Assembly (NCBI RefSeq): GCF_019204025.1
Contig: NZ_JAGSPB010000003.1
Location: 248,001-312,000, forward strand
Source: Erythrobacter ani
GTDB taxonomy: Bacteria; Pseudomonadota; Alphaproteobacteria; Sphingomonadales; Sphingomonadaceae
Length of the DNA: 64,000 nt
Direction: 5' to 3'
Shown here: positions 46,386 through 55,336 of the stretch, in pieces
How the letters are laid out: every line of letters starts with the position of its first letter
Position numbering within the stretch: position 1 is the stretch's first letter
Position numbers and translations under genes: made by a program
The notes under the pieces: generated by a model
Told to the model about the DNA's origin: nothing
What the model saw: the letters and a program-made list of their open reading frames with translations, nothing else
Database searches by the model: none

Positions 46386-46391
46386 TCTACT

Positions 46392-47597
46392 TTATCGCAG
46401 ACTCACCACGTTGTCGCTCGGCTCGCGCACTCGTGTACCGTTGAACATGCTCAGCATGGGCTCATCGGTCACAACGACGCATTCGGCGTCCCCGAACCCA
46501 TTGAAGCCGGTTTTCATCGCCGCGCCGTAGGCGCCGAGCATCCCGATCTCGATATAGTCACCCGCCTGGATATCTCCGGGCAAGGCAAACGGACCAGCCA
46601 TGTAATCGGCATCATCGCAGGTCGGTCCGTAGAACGAGAAATCTTCGAGACCATCGCGCAGATCGTCTTCTAGGGCGTTCACTGGGAAGCGCCAACCAAC
46701 ATGGGCTGCATCGTAAAGCGCACCGTAGGCACCGTCATTGATATAGAGCTCATTGCCGCGCCGCCGTTCGACCTTCACAATCATGCTCGAATATTCCGCG
46801 CACAATGCCCTGCCCGGCTCGCACCACAGCTCCGCGTTATAAGCGATCGGAAGCGCGTAAAAGTGCTGGTGGATAATCGAGAAATAATCTTCGAGCGGTG
46901 GTGGCTCCATATCCGGGTAAATGCTTGGAAAACCTCCACCCACGTCGATCATATCGATAACGACCGACGCTTCTGCGATCGCTGCGCGGGTGCGGTCGAG
47001 TGCCTGCACGAAAGCAAACGGCGTCATCGCCTGGCTGCCGACATGAAAACACACGCCCAGCCAATCGCAGTGCTGGCGAGCTTGCTGAAGAAGCTCCGGC
47101 GCTTCGAGCAAGTCGCAGCCGAATTTGCTGGCGAGCGACAATTCGGAATATTCCGACGAAACACGAAGCCGTAGACACAGGCGCAAATCGCTTGCGGCTT
47201 GGCCCGTTTGGGGATCGCGGCAGGCCTCTACGATTTTTTCAAGCTCTTCCACCGTGTCGAGGCTGAAGGTTTTCACGCCGTGCTCGAAATAGGCCTCGCG
47301 AATAGCTCCGCGCGTCTTGATCGGGTGCATGAAGCACAATGTCGCATCGGGCAGGACGCCGCGCACCAATCGTACCTCGGCAATCGACGCAACATCGTAA
47401 TGCGTAACACCGGCATCCCAAAGGATTTCGATCAGATCGGGCGCAGGGTTGGCCTTGACCGCGTACAGCACCTTACCCGGAAAATTGCCGACAAAGAACT
47501 CGGCGGCGCGCTTGGCTGCGTGCGGACGGTTCAGGATGACCGGCTCGTCAGGCTGAAGAGCCTCGGCTACAGTCTTGGCATCAGGAAAGAAGTGCAA
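46392..47597 (-). CDS. Ornithine decarboxylase (group IV, alanine-racemase fold)
   Basis: A 401-residue PLP decarboxylase that probably makes putrescine from ornithine. The PLP lysine is K48 in LYAVKAN, with GGGFPSIYP binding the phosphate and YGPTCDDADYM carrying the catalytic Cys at the dimer interface. Lysine or diaminopimelate activity cannot be excluded from sequence. The start is TTG at 47597 behind GGGGG. The upstream leader and promoter (47598-47717) and the nearby carboxyspermidine genes support a polyamine role. Confidence 0.88.
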   Translation of the reverse strand: MHFFPDAKTVAEALQPDEPVILNRPHAAKRAAEFFVGNFPGKVLYAVKANPAPDLIEILWDAGVTHYDVASIAEVRLVRGVLPDATLCFMHPIKTRGAIREAYFEHGVKTFSLDTVEELEKIVEACRDPQTGQAASDLRLCLRLRVSSEYSELSLASKFGCDLLEAPELLQQARQHCDWLGVCFHVGSQAMTPFAFVQALDRTRAAIAEASVVIDMIDVGGGFPSIYPDMEPPPLEDYFSIIHQHFYALPIAYNAELWCEPGRALCAEYSSMIVKVERRRGNELYINDGAYGALYDAAHVGWRFPVNALEDDLRDGLEDFSFYGPTCDDADYMAGPFALPGDIQAGDYIEIGMLGAYGAAMKTGFNGFGDAECVVVTDEPMLSMFNGTRVREPSDNVVSLR

Positions 47598-47683
47598 TTC
47601 AAGGGACCCCCAGAAGGTTCAGCTGGATAACCAAACGGTTTTGAGGCTGCCTTGCGGTGAAGTATGTCCCTTGGGGCAGCGGA
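47598..47683 (-). promoter_or_regulatory. Structured leader of the ornithine decarboxylase gene
   Basis: In the mRNA, GCTGCC (47680-47675) can pair with GGCAGC (47651-47646). Alternatively CAAGGGAC (47673-47666) can pair perfectly with GTCCCTTG (47607-47600), next to the ribosome binding site and the TTG start. The two pairings exclude each other, which is the layout of a translational switch. A conserved speF leader RNA is known upstream of alphaproteobacterial ornithine decarboxylases (Rfam speF); this element is a candidate member. Confidence 0.55.
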
Positions 47684-47689
47684 AGCGCG

Positions 47690-47717
47690 CATATAATCCT
47701 TGTACGCGCTCTCGCAA
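47690..47717 (-). promoter_or_regulatory. Possible promoter of the ornithine decarboxylase gene
   Basis: On the minus strand TTGCGA (47717-47712) is followed after 16 bases by TATATG (47695-47690). It would start a leader RNA of about 85 bases. The match to a housekeeping promoter is only fair. Confidence 0.35.
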
Positions 47718-47835
47718 GCTCAAATCACGCGGCGGAGAAAAGTTCCACCCTTCGCGTTCCATGGGGATCATGCTCCCGGCAACGCCGCGCGTCTGCAGCG
47801 CCCATGCTTGCTAGAGCTCCGCTGTCGCTGGCGTC

Positions 47836-49026
47836 TCAGCTCAAGCGGTTTCGGAAATCTTCGTAGTCAAAGCGCCTGACGCATTCGAGCGCGTCGGTTT
47901 CGCTGTCCCACAGCCAGATGCTCGGAAGCTGCACACCATTGAAAGTGTTCGTCTTCACCATCGAATAATGCGCTTGGTCGAGGAAGGCGAAACGCGCGCC
48001 CGCCTCTGCTGGAACCGGCAGGCGATAATCACCGATCACATCGCCCGCAAGGCATGATGGCCCGCCCAGTCGGATAGGAATGCTGTCATCCGTCAACTCG
48101 CCGAGCATTGCGGGACGATAAGGCGCCTCCAGCACGTCGGGCATATGGCAGGTCGCAGAGATGTCGGTAATGCCGATCGGCACTTCGTTGAAACCAGTGT
48201 CGAGCAGCGTCCCAACCAGAATACCTGCGTCGAGCGCGATTGCCTCACCTGGCTCAATAATAATCTCTGCACCGGTGTCGGCGGCGGCATCTTTGAGCAG
48301 CTCAATCAGCTCATCGCGTTCATAATCAGCGCGGGTTATATGGTGACCCCCTCCCATATTGATCCATTTGAGCTGTCCGAACCACGGCTCGATCGCGTCG
48401 AAGACACGGTCCCAGGTCCGCTGAAGCGGTTCGAAGGTCTGCTCGCACAGATTATGGAAGTGGATGCCCTCGACCCCTTCCATGTGCTCTTCGGCAAGCT
48501 GGTCGAGCGGAAAGCCGAGGCGGGAGCCGGGTGCTGAAGGATCGTACTTGGCGACCTCGCCGGTCGCGACCATCGGATTGATTCTGAGACCTACCGAAAC
48601 ATCGCCGCCCGTCACTGCCGCCTGATCGAGGATCAGCGCCGCGCGCTTCATCTGACTTGGCGAATTGAAGATCACATGGTCGGACAGGCGGCATATTTCG
48701 TCCAGATCTTCCGGCTTGAATGCAGCCGAATAGGTGGCAATTTCGCCGTCGTAGCATTCGGACGCGAGCCGCGCTTCCCAAAGACCGCTGGTGGAGACCC
48801 CGTCGAGGTATTCGCCGATGATGTGCGCGGTGGACCACATACTGAACGCCTTGAGCGCGGCGAACACCTTGATGCTCGCGCCGTCGCTCGCCGCCGCATC
48901 GCGGATATCGGCGAGCACCTGGCAATTGGCGCGCAGCTTCGCCGCATCAACGACGAATGCGGGGCTATCCACGCGTGAGAGGTCAAATTGGGCAAATGCG
49001 CCCGGATCGCCGGCTTTGGTTTCCAT
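47836..49026 (-). CDS. nspC: Carboxynorspermidine/carboxyspermidine decarboxylase
   Basis: A 396-residue PLP enzyme of the alanine-racemase fold that decarboxylates carboxyspermidine (or carboxynorspermidine) to the triamine. The PLP lysine is K59 in FAALKAFS, and the family-specific segments are GVSTSGLWEARLASE, HFHNLCEQTFEPL, NMGGGHHITR and GPSCLAGDVIGDY. The start at 49026 gives METKAGD; an upstream reading to 49089 has no homology. The partner dehydrogenase is at 52578. Which triamine is made depends on the diamine, and ornithine decarboxylase next door suggests spermidine. Confidence 0.92.
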   Translation of the reverse strand: METKAGDPGAFAQFDLSRVDSPAFVVDAAKLRANCQVLADIRDAAASDGASIKVFAALKAFSMWSTAHIIGEYLDGVSTSGLWEARLASECYDGEIATYSAAFKPEDLDEICRLSDHVIFNSPSQMKRAALILDQAAVTGGDVSVGLRINPMVATGEVAKYDPSAPGSRLGFPLDQLAEEHMEGVEGIHFHNLCEQTFEPLQRTWDRVFDAIEPWFGQLKWINMGGGHHITRADYERDELIELLKDAAADTGAEIIIEPGEAIALDAGILVGTLLDTGFNEVPIGITDISATCHMPDVLEAPYRPAMLGELTDDSIPIRLGGPSCLAGDVIGDYRLPVPAEAGARFAFLDQAHYSMVKTNTFNGVQLPSIWLWDSETDALECVRRFDYEDFRNRLS

Positions 49027-49156
49027 GCCGGTGCACTTAGTATCACCACAGGCAAAGCGAAAGGCCCGGCCCGCGCAGCAAGCGCACAAGCCGGACCCTC
49101 CGCAACGGGAAGCATGCCGCAGGGGCCAGGATCAAGCTTCCCTAATTGCTGCGCGC

Positions 49157-49876
49157 TTAGCCGATGCTTCGCCCGATCAGCAAATCGCCAATCCTATCTG
49201 AGCCGCCGTCGACGATGCCCGCCCTTTCCGGAGCTTTTCGCGGATTGCGATAGGTGCCAAACAGCATATCGAACCACGGCAGATCGGCATAATTGTAGCG
49301 GTGAACCCCGCGCTCGTGATGGACAGCGTGCATTTCCGGACGGGCAACAAACAGGCCCAGCCAATGCGGGGTGCTGATGTTCGAGTGTGTGAACATCGCC
49401 ATGAAACTGCCCATCAGGTTGATGATGACTGCCGCTTCTGGAGAGATGCCGAATACGCCCACGAAAACCAGACTGCCCAATAGCGCCCATCCGGCCATAT
49501 CGAGCGGATGGAACCAGTACGCGCTCCAGATGTCCACGCGCTCGGCAGAATGGTGCATCTGGTGGAGGTGGCGCCACAGGAAATCGTTTCCGTGCATCGT
49601 GCGGTGCCAAGTGTACATGAAGAGATTGAACAGAATGTGCCCGCCACCGACCTGCGCCCATAAGGGCAGCGCGGAACCATCGAGCAGCGTGTAGCGCGCA
49701 AGCAATCCGTCCCACAGGAACGGGGCGGTGAACGCGATGAGGTAGTAGAGCACAAACCCGATGACGCCGCGCGTGCGCCACAACTTTTTGTCAGGTTGCT
49801 TTCTGGCCGGTGTCACGGTGTCGAACACCGCAAAGAGGATGAACATGGCTGCTAGGGCCGCCAAAAATTCCAACAT
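49157..49876 (-). CDS. Sterol desaturase/fatty acid hydroxylase family protein
   Basis: A 239-residue membrane di-iron oxygenase. The histidine boxes are WHRTMH, HQMHHS, and HAVHHERG, typical of the family; about four hydrophobic segments place it in the membrane with the His boxes in the cytoplasm. The substrate (a lipid or carotenoid) is unknown. The start at 49876 follows AAGGAA. It is divergent from the winged-helix/TPR regulator with 99 bases between them, so that regulator may control it. Confidence 0.88.
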   Translation of the reverse strand: MLEFLAALAAMFILFAVFDTVTPARKQPDKKLWRTRGVIGFVLYYLIAFTAPFLWDGLLARYTLLDGSALPLWAQVGGGHILFNLFMYTWHRTMHGNDFLWRHLHQMHHSAERVDIWSAYWFHPLDMAGWALLGSLVFVGVFGISPEAAVIINLMGSFMAMFTHSNISTPHWLGLFVARPEMHAVHHERGVHRYNYADLPWFDMLFGTYRNPRKAPERAGIVDGGSDRIGDLLIGRSIG

Positions 49877-49975
49877 CGAACTTTTCCTTAATTGATTGCA
49901 GAATGGCGGCGCTTGTTGCCTGCAATGGGATGCGCAGATAGGCTGCGGGCCCGATGATTTGCCGATGAGAAACCG

Positions 49976-51499
49976 ATGACGGTCGACCTCGCCAAAAGCC
50001 GCAGTTTCGAGTTGGGCGACCTGAGGGTCGAACCTACGCTTCGCTCTGTCACCGCAGGAGAGCGAACCGTGTCGATCGAGCCGCGGGTTATGCAGGTGCT
50101 CGTGCTGCTCGCCAGCCGCGCCGGGACGCCCGTGGACCGTGACACGATGGTCGAGGAGTGCTGGGACGGTGTAATCGTAGGTGATGACGCGATCCAGCGT
50201 TGCATCGGCCGCCTCCGCCGTCTTGCAGCCGAGATGGGCGGCTTCACGATCCAGACGATCCCCAAGATCGGTTACAGATTGCTCCATGACGGCGAGCAGG
50301 ATCGCGTTCCCAAGGCAGCATCGGACAGTGCCCCGCCCTCCCCTCCGAAGCTGCGATTTGATCAATCGGTTTTCCGCGGAAACGCGGTGCGAGGAAACGA
50401 ATTTGCAGAGCTGCTGTCGTCAGACACTGCGGCAGCGCTGAGTATCAATCGAGACATCGTTGTGATCGCATCGGACCGAGATTCCGATGCTAACGAAACC
50501 GCCGATTACCGGGCAAAATTAGAGGTGCGAGATAGCGGTAAGGAGGCCCGCGTTCATTGCTCCTTGATAGAGCAGCCATCGGGCCGCCTTGTGTGGTCGT
50601 CAATGGTGGATGTAGGCGATGCGGCGGCGCTCGAAAATGGTGTCCCGCCCGACGAATTGGTGCTCGACCTCGCGGGCCGGATCGGCGCAATTATTGTGAG
50701 AGAAGTCACGCAATCATCGCTCGCCGCGCCCGAGGCACAATCCGCGTGGCAGGCAGTCGTACGCGCCAACGCAGCCTACCAACGCATCGATCTCGATAAT
50801 CTTGCCGTCGCCATTGGAGAGGGTCGCCGTGCTGTATCGCTGGATCCAGGCTATGGCGCGGCGCATGCCGCCCTTGCGAACGCGCTTGCAGCGCATTTCG
50901 AGCTTGGCGGTGGCTTGAACCAGAAGGAAGCTGAGGAAGCGCGCTCGGCTTGCGATATGGCGCTTGCGCACGCTCCCGAGGACCCGACTGTGCTGGCATG
51001 GACAGCGCATGCGCTGATGATGATCACGCGCCCCGCCGAAGGGCTGACGCTGGCGGAAAAGGCTGTCGCCCTCGCGCCCTCGCACTGGATCGCAAATCTC
51101 TACCTTGCGCGCCACTACTTGCACCACGGCCGCCCCGCGGACGCAGAGCGCGCGCTTGACGATCACGCGCGCGTCGCTCCGCTGTTTCCTTGGAAATACT
51201 TCCCCATCTTAACCCGCGGCCTGGCGCGGTTTATGCAGGGCGATGTCGAGGATGCAGAGACACTGATGCGCGAAGCGGCGCTGCTCAATCCGATTTATCC
51301 TTACACGTGGATGTCGCTGATGGTGCTTAGCGCACTCAAGTCGAACACCGACGCGATGCAGCACGCCGCATCGCGGCTGAAACAGATCGATGGAGAGGAC
51401 TCGCTCGGCTTACAACTCGCGCGGATCGGTCGGAGCTATCCCGATCCGGCGCAAGCGGAAATGGTGAAAAATGCATTCGTCACCGCGTGGGAAGCTTAG
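49976..51499 (+). CDS. Winged-helix (OmpR/CadC-type) regulator with C-terminal TPR-like region
   Basis: A 507-residue protein. Residues 8-105 form an OmpR-type winged helix (LRVEPTLRSVTAGERTVSIEPRVMQVL, then DAIQRCIGRLRRLA and KIGYRLL). No receiver domain and no clear membrane helix are seen. The C-terminal half, from about residue 245, has TPR-like helical repeats (ALANALAAHFELGG, HAPEDPTVLAWTAHALM, ALAPSHWIANLYLARHYLHHG). This is the layout of CadC-like or transcriptional regulators that sense a ligand or protein through TPRs. Likely target: the divergent hydroxylase. Confidence 0.85.
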   Translation: MTVDLAKSRSFELGDLRVEPTLRSVTAGERTVSIEPRVMQVLVLLASRAGTPVDRDTMVEECWDGVIVGDDAIQRCIGRLRRLAAEMGGFTIQTIPKIGYRLLHDGEQDRVPKAASDSAPPSPPKLRFDQSVFRGNAVRGNEFAELLSSDTAAALSINRDIVVIASDRDSDANETADYRAKLEVRDSGKEARVHCSLIEQPSGRLVWSSMVDVGDAAALENGVPPDELVLDLAGRIGAIIVREVTQSSLAAPEAQSAWQAVVRANAAYQRIDLDNLAVAIGEGRRAVSLDPGYGAAHAALANALAAHFELGGGLNQKEAEEARSACDMALAHAPEDPTVLAWTAHALMMITRPAEGLTLAEKAVALAPSHWIANLYLARHYLHHGRPADAERALDDHARVAPLFPWKYFPILTRGLARFMQGDVEDAETLMREAALLNPIYPYTWMSLMVLSALKSNTDAMQHAASRLKQIDGEDSLGLQLARIGRSYPDPAQAEMVKNAFVTAWEA

Positions 51500-51558
51500 C
51501 CGAATTCGACCCTTCTGTGCGAAGGTCAAGACCAACCCAGTTATCTCATCGGAGTCCT

Positions 51559-52578
51559 TCAGCTAGCTGGCTCCGTCGAAACCCATACCTTCGAATGGCC
51601 GGACGCGTCGCGTACCGAATAGCTAAACCCTGCGTCATCCCAGCCTGTCTGCGCACCGCCATGTTGGCCGTCGACACCGATTGCCGCGATGCCGCCGCCG
51701 AATCTGTATCCACGGTCGGTGATCCGTTTGAGCGCCGCCTGGCAGGCGAGATCGGGCGGCATGCCCTGGCGCATCAGCTCTACGACATGATAGCAGGGCA
51801 GGAAGCGCATCATGACATCGCCATTGCCGGTTGCGACTGCGCCGCCAATCTCCTGGTCACCATACGCTCCCGCACCGGGGATCGGGCTATCGCCGACGCG
51901 GCCCGGAATCTTGAATTCGCGGCCATTGGTGGAACACCCAACCGACAGATTGCCGTCCGCATCGACCGCAATCGAACCGACGGTGTCGTGCCCTCTCAGG
52001 TTGTCCTCTTGAAACGGCTCGGCAGCGAACGCGTCTGAAGGTTCGCCCTTCGCGGCCCATTCCTCCCAACGGGTCTGCGAGCGAACGTTCGTGAGCGAGG
52101 TCTCGGAAAAGCCCATGCGCGCAGCAAAGCGCGTAGCATCATCGCCGACTATAAGCGTGTGCTGGGTTTCCTCCATGACCTTGCGTGCAACCGAGATCGC
52201 GCGCTTCACACGCTTGAGGCAGCCTACCCCACCCCAATCATGTGTCGGGCCCCAAAGGATCGTAGCATCGAGTGTGGTCTCACCCACTTCATTGGGCACA
52301 CCGCCATAGCCGACCCAATATTCGTCCGGGAGAAGTTCGACATGGTTGATGGCTTTCTCCACCGCATCAAGCGCTGAGCCACCGGTCGCAAGGATCGGCC
52401 AGCCTTTATCATTCGCGCCCGGGCCGAAGTTCCAAGTGGTCAGGATGAAGGGACCGGTCACCTTGCCACGCGTAGCGGTAACGGCTTGCGCAGCGAGCTG
52501 GCTCGTGGCCACGAGTCCGGCACCTGCACCAGCTGCGCCTATGAAGCCTCGGCGACTCAGGTTTGTCGTGCCGGACAT
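51559..52578 (-). CDS. Exported N4-(beta-N-acetylglucosaminyl)-L-asparaginase-type Ntn hydrolase
   Basis: A 339-residue Thr-dependent Ntn hydrolase. The twin-arginine-type signal (SRRGFIGAAGAGAG) sends a folded precursor out of the cytoplasm. The precursor should cut itself before the Thr in GHDTVGSIAVD, which becomes the nucleophile. The pattern DEYWVGYGGVPNEVGETTLDA and the later GGAVATGNGD and FLPCYHVVE match glycosylasparaginases. The start at 52578 shares one base with the stop of the dehydrogenase gene (TGATG), so the two are coupled. Why it is tied to polyamine synthesis is not known. Confidence 0.88.
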   Translation of the reverse strand: MSGTTNLSRRGFIGAAGAGAGLVATSQLAAQAVTATRGKVTGPFILTTWNFGPGANDKGWPILATGGSALDAVEKAINHVELLPDEYWVGYGGVPNEVGETTLDATILWGPTHDWGGVGCLKRVKRAISVARKVMEETQHTLIVGDDATRFAARMGFSETSLTNVRSQTRWEEWAAKGEPSDAFAAEPFQEDNLRGHDTVGSIAVDADGNLSVGCSTNGREFKIPGRVGDSPIPGAGAYGDQEIGGAVATGNGDVMMRFLPCYHVVELMRQGMPPDLACQAALKRITDRGYRFGGGIAAIGVDGQHGGAQTGWDDAGFSYSVRDASGHSKVWVSTEPAS

Positions 52579-53789
52579 CAGAAGCCGACAGGCCCATCCA
52601 ACTCTTTCACCTGCCACGGCAGACCATGCTCATTGAGCATTTCCATGAACGGGTCGGGATCCATCTCCTCCATATTGAAAACGCCTTCGCCCGCCCATTT
52701 GCCTGTTACCATCATCGCGCTGCCGACCATGGCAGGGACGCCGGTTGTGTAGCTGACCGCCTGATTGCCGGTTTCGGCGTATGCGGCTTCGTGACTGCAA
52801 ATATTGTTGATGTAGAAAGTCTTCTCCCCCGACCCGTCGAGAGCTTCGCCAGTTGCGATCACACCGATATTGGTTTTGCCCGTGGTGGTCTCGCCCAGCG
52901 TTTCAGGCTTCGGCAGGACGGAAGCGAGGAATTGCAGTGGGATGATTTCCTGCCCCTTGTACCGGACAGGCTCGATGCTCGTCATCCCGACATTCTGCAG
53001 CACGGTCAGATGCTTGATGTATTCGTCCCCAAACGTCATCCAGAAACGCGCGCGCTCAATCTCGGGATTGAACTTCGTCAGGCTCTCCAGCTCTTCATGA
53101 TACATTAGGTATGCCTGACGTGTGCCGACCGCTTCGAAATCGAATGGGGTGGAAATCTGCATCGCGGGCGTCTCGACCCACTTGCCATTCTCCCAATGCC
53201 GCGCGGGCGCAGTGACTTCACGGATATTAATTTCCGGGTTGAAGTTCGTCGCGAAAGCCTGGCCGTGATCACCCCCATTGCAATCGAGAATGTCGAGCTC
53301 CCGGATCGACTTCAACTGGTGTTTCTTGAGCCACATCGTGAACACGCTCGTCACGCCTGGATCGAACCCACTGCCCAGCAATGCCATCAGGCCTGCAGCC
53401 TTAAACTTGTCGTGGTACGCCCACTGCCATCTATATTCGAACTTCGCCTCGTCCTTCGGCTCGTAATTGGCGGTATCGAGGTAATGCGCGCCCGCCTCGA
53501 GACAGGCGTCCATGATCGGCAGGTCCTGATACGGGAGCGCCAGATTGACGACCAGTTCGGCACCGATCTTCTTGATAAGATTGACCATTGCTGGGACTTC
53601 TTCGGCATCAATTTCGTAGGTCTCGATCGACATGCCGGTGCGCGCTTTTACGCTTTCGGCGATGGCATCGCATTTGGATTTGGTTCGGCTGGCGAGATGG
53701 ATTTCAGGGAAAATCTCGGCATTCATCGCCATTTTGTGGACGCACACAGAGCTCACCCCACCTGCACCGATCACCAGAACCTTCGACAT
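52578..53789 (-). CDS. Saccharopine dehydrogenase-like carboxy(nor)spermidine dehydrogenase
   Basis: A 403-residue NAD(P)-dependent enzyme that condenses a diamine with aspartate semialdehyde to carboxyspermidine (from putrescine) or carboxynorspermidine (from diaminopropane). The Rossmann motif is VIGAGGVSSVCVHK at the N terminus. The segments LALPYQDLPIMDACLEAGAHYLDTANYE, LLGSGFDPGVTSVF, and DCNGGDHGQAFATNF are characteristic of this group rather than of lysine-pathway saccharopine dehydrogenases. With the decarboxylase at 47836 and the ornithine decarboxylase it completes the alternative spermidine route. Confidence 0.9.
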   Translation of the reverse strand: MSKVLVIGAGGVSSVCVHKMAMNAEIFPEIHLASRTKSKCDAIAESVKARTGMSIETYEIDAEEVPAMVNLIKKIGAELVVNLALPYQDLPIMDACLEAGAHYLDTANYEPKDEAKFEYRWQWAYHDKFKAAGLMALLGSGFDPGVTSVFTMWLKKHQLKSIRELDILDCNGGDHGQAFATNFNPEINIREVTAPARHWENGKWVETPAMQISTPFDFEAVGTRQAYLMYHEELESLTKFNPEIERARFWMTFGDEYIKHLTVLQNVGMTSIEPVRYKGQEIIPLQFLASVLPKPETLGETTTGKTNIGVIATGEALDGSGEKTFYINNICSHEAAYAETGNQAVSYTTGVPAMVGSAMMVTGKWAGEGVFNMEEMDPDPFMEMLNEHGLPWQVKELDGPVGF

Positions 53790-53851
53790 GTCTACACCTT
53801 TCAGGATTCGAATCTTGCGCGCTCCCTAATGGAATGCGCTAAAGCGGACAA

Positions 53852-54802
53852 ATGATCCTGAACACTGATCGAAAGCCCACCGCGGAGGGTGTGCGAAACG
53901 CGCTTCGCAGTCTGGAAGACATACCGCTCCCTCAGACCCCGCTCCTCCCGGTCCAAATCAATCGGGTTAGCGCGTATGTGAAGTGCGAGAACCTGCAGCC
54001 CATCGGAGCATTCAAGATCAGGGGAGCATGGTGGCGACTGAACAATCTCGACGATGATCACGCCGTCGCCGTCTCCAGCGGAAATCACGCACAAGGCGTT
54101 GCCTGGGCTGCGAGGCGTCTTGGCATCAAAGCGACAATCGTCATGCCCCGCGATGCGCCAGAGGTGAAGCTCGCAAATACGCGTGCCCTCGGTGCAGAGG
54201 TCGTGCTGTACGATCGTCCAGGTGAAGACCGCGATGCGGTGGCTGCAAAACTGATCGAAGAACGCGGCGGAACACTTGTCCATGCCTTTGGTGATCCATG
54301 GGTAATGGAAGGACAAGGCACGGCCGGATTGGAAGCGACGCAGCAGCTCGGGCGTGAGCCAAGCCGAATAATCACCTGCTGCGGGGGCGGAGGTCTGGCC
54401 GTTGGTCTCAGTCTCGCCTGCCCGAGCAGCGCGGTCCATGTGGTCGAACCGTATGGCTGGGACATGGTCGGTCAGGCGCTGGAAGCGGGAGAAATCGTGC
54501 GGGTATCGAGCACCCCGCCCAAGACGATCTGCGATGCGTTGCAGCCAGATGCGACCAAGCCGCTCAATCTGGAAATGCTCATGGGCCGAGCTGAGCCCGG
54601 CACGACTGTGACCGATCAAGAAGTACGCGATGCGCAGCGCTGGGCCTTTGCCAACCTGCGTATGGTGCTTGAACCCGGCGGCGCAGCGGCGCTTGCGGCA
54701 GCGCTGGCGGGCAAGGTTCCGGTCGACGACGGCACGGTCATCATGCTGACCGGCGGCAATGCCGATCCGGGCGCTTTTGCAAAAACCATTGCATCAGGTT
54801 GA
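53852..54802 (+). CDS. Threonine/serine dehydratase
   Basis: A 316-residue PLP fold II enzyme. The PLP lysine is in LQPIGAFKIRGAWW, the asparagine loop is SSGNHAQG, and the phosphate-binding loop is CGGGGLAVG. It deaminates threonine or serine to a keto acid and ammonia; there is no C-terminal regulatory ACT domain, so it is a catabolic or unregulated type. It is divergent from the dehydrogenase gene at 53789, 62 bases apart. Confidence 0.9.
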   Translation: MILNTDRKPTAEGVRNALRSLEDIPLPQTPLLPVQINRVSAYVKCENLQPIGAFKIRGAWWRLNNLDDDHAVAVSSGNHAQGVAWAARRLGIKATIVMPRDAPEVKLANTRALGAEVVLYDRPGEDRDAVAAKLIEERGGTLVHAFGDPWVMEGQGTAGLEATQQLGREPSRIITCCGGGGLAVGLSLACPSSAVHVVEPYGWDMVGQALEAGEIVRVSSTPPKTICDALQPDATKPLNLEMLMGRAEPGTTVTDQEVRDAQRWAFANLRMVLEPGGAAALAAALAGKVPVDDGTVIMLTGGNADPGAFAKTIASG

Positions 54803-54867
54803 ATTGACAATGACCGCGCGGTTTCGCAGGAAGCTGCACAAGGGAAGAGTTAGGGGATCGCTTTCTT

Positions 54868-55317
54868 ATGCTTGCGCAGATGCTCGCACCCGCAGCCGTG
54901 CTGGTGCTCTGGACGTTGATCATGCTGTTCTGGACCGCTGGTACACGGTTCCCGGCGTTGGCAAAGCTTCAGGACAAGTCCGGCATCGGCAAGCCGGGTG
55001 GACGCGGACAAGACCTGGAGGGGGTGCTTCCCGACCGGGTCAATTGGAAATCGCACAATTATTCGCATCTCGTCGAGCAACCGACGGTCTTCTATCCTGC
55101 AGTCCTGATCCTTGTCCTGATGGGTCCGACCGAAATCGACGTACTGCTCGCTTGGATCTATGTCGGCCTGAGGATCATTCATTCGCTCTGGCAAGCTCTG
55201 GTGAACCGCATTCCAGTGCGTATCCTGATATTCACAGCTTACACCATTGTCCTTACCGTGCTGGCCATACGTGCGGTCCTGGCCACCGTGTTCGCCGACC
55301 CGAGTGCCGTCTCCTGA
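54868..55317 (+). CDS. MAPEG family membrane protein (first copy)
   Basis: A 149-residue integral membrane protein with four hydrophobic segments (about 5-25, 70-88, 92-112, 115-140). It has the MAPEG pattern NWKSHNYSHLVEQPTVFYP and LAWIYVGLRIIHSLWQALVNRIPVR. Related proteins bind or conjugate glutathione or lipid hydroperoxides. A paralogue follows directly (55337-55795). Function here unknown. Confidence 0.88.
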   Translation: MLAQMLAPAAVLVLWTLIMLFWTAGTRFPALAKLQDKSGIGKPGGRGQDLEGVLPDRVNWKSHNYSHLVEQPTVFYPAVLILVLMGPTEIDVLLAWIYVGLRIIHSLWQALVNRIPVRILIFTAYTIVLTVLAIRAVLATVFADPSAVS

Positions 55318-55336
55318 AAAGCATTGGAATTCGAAA

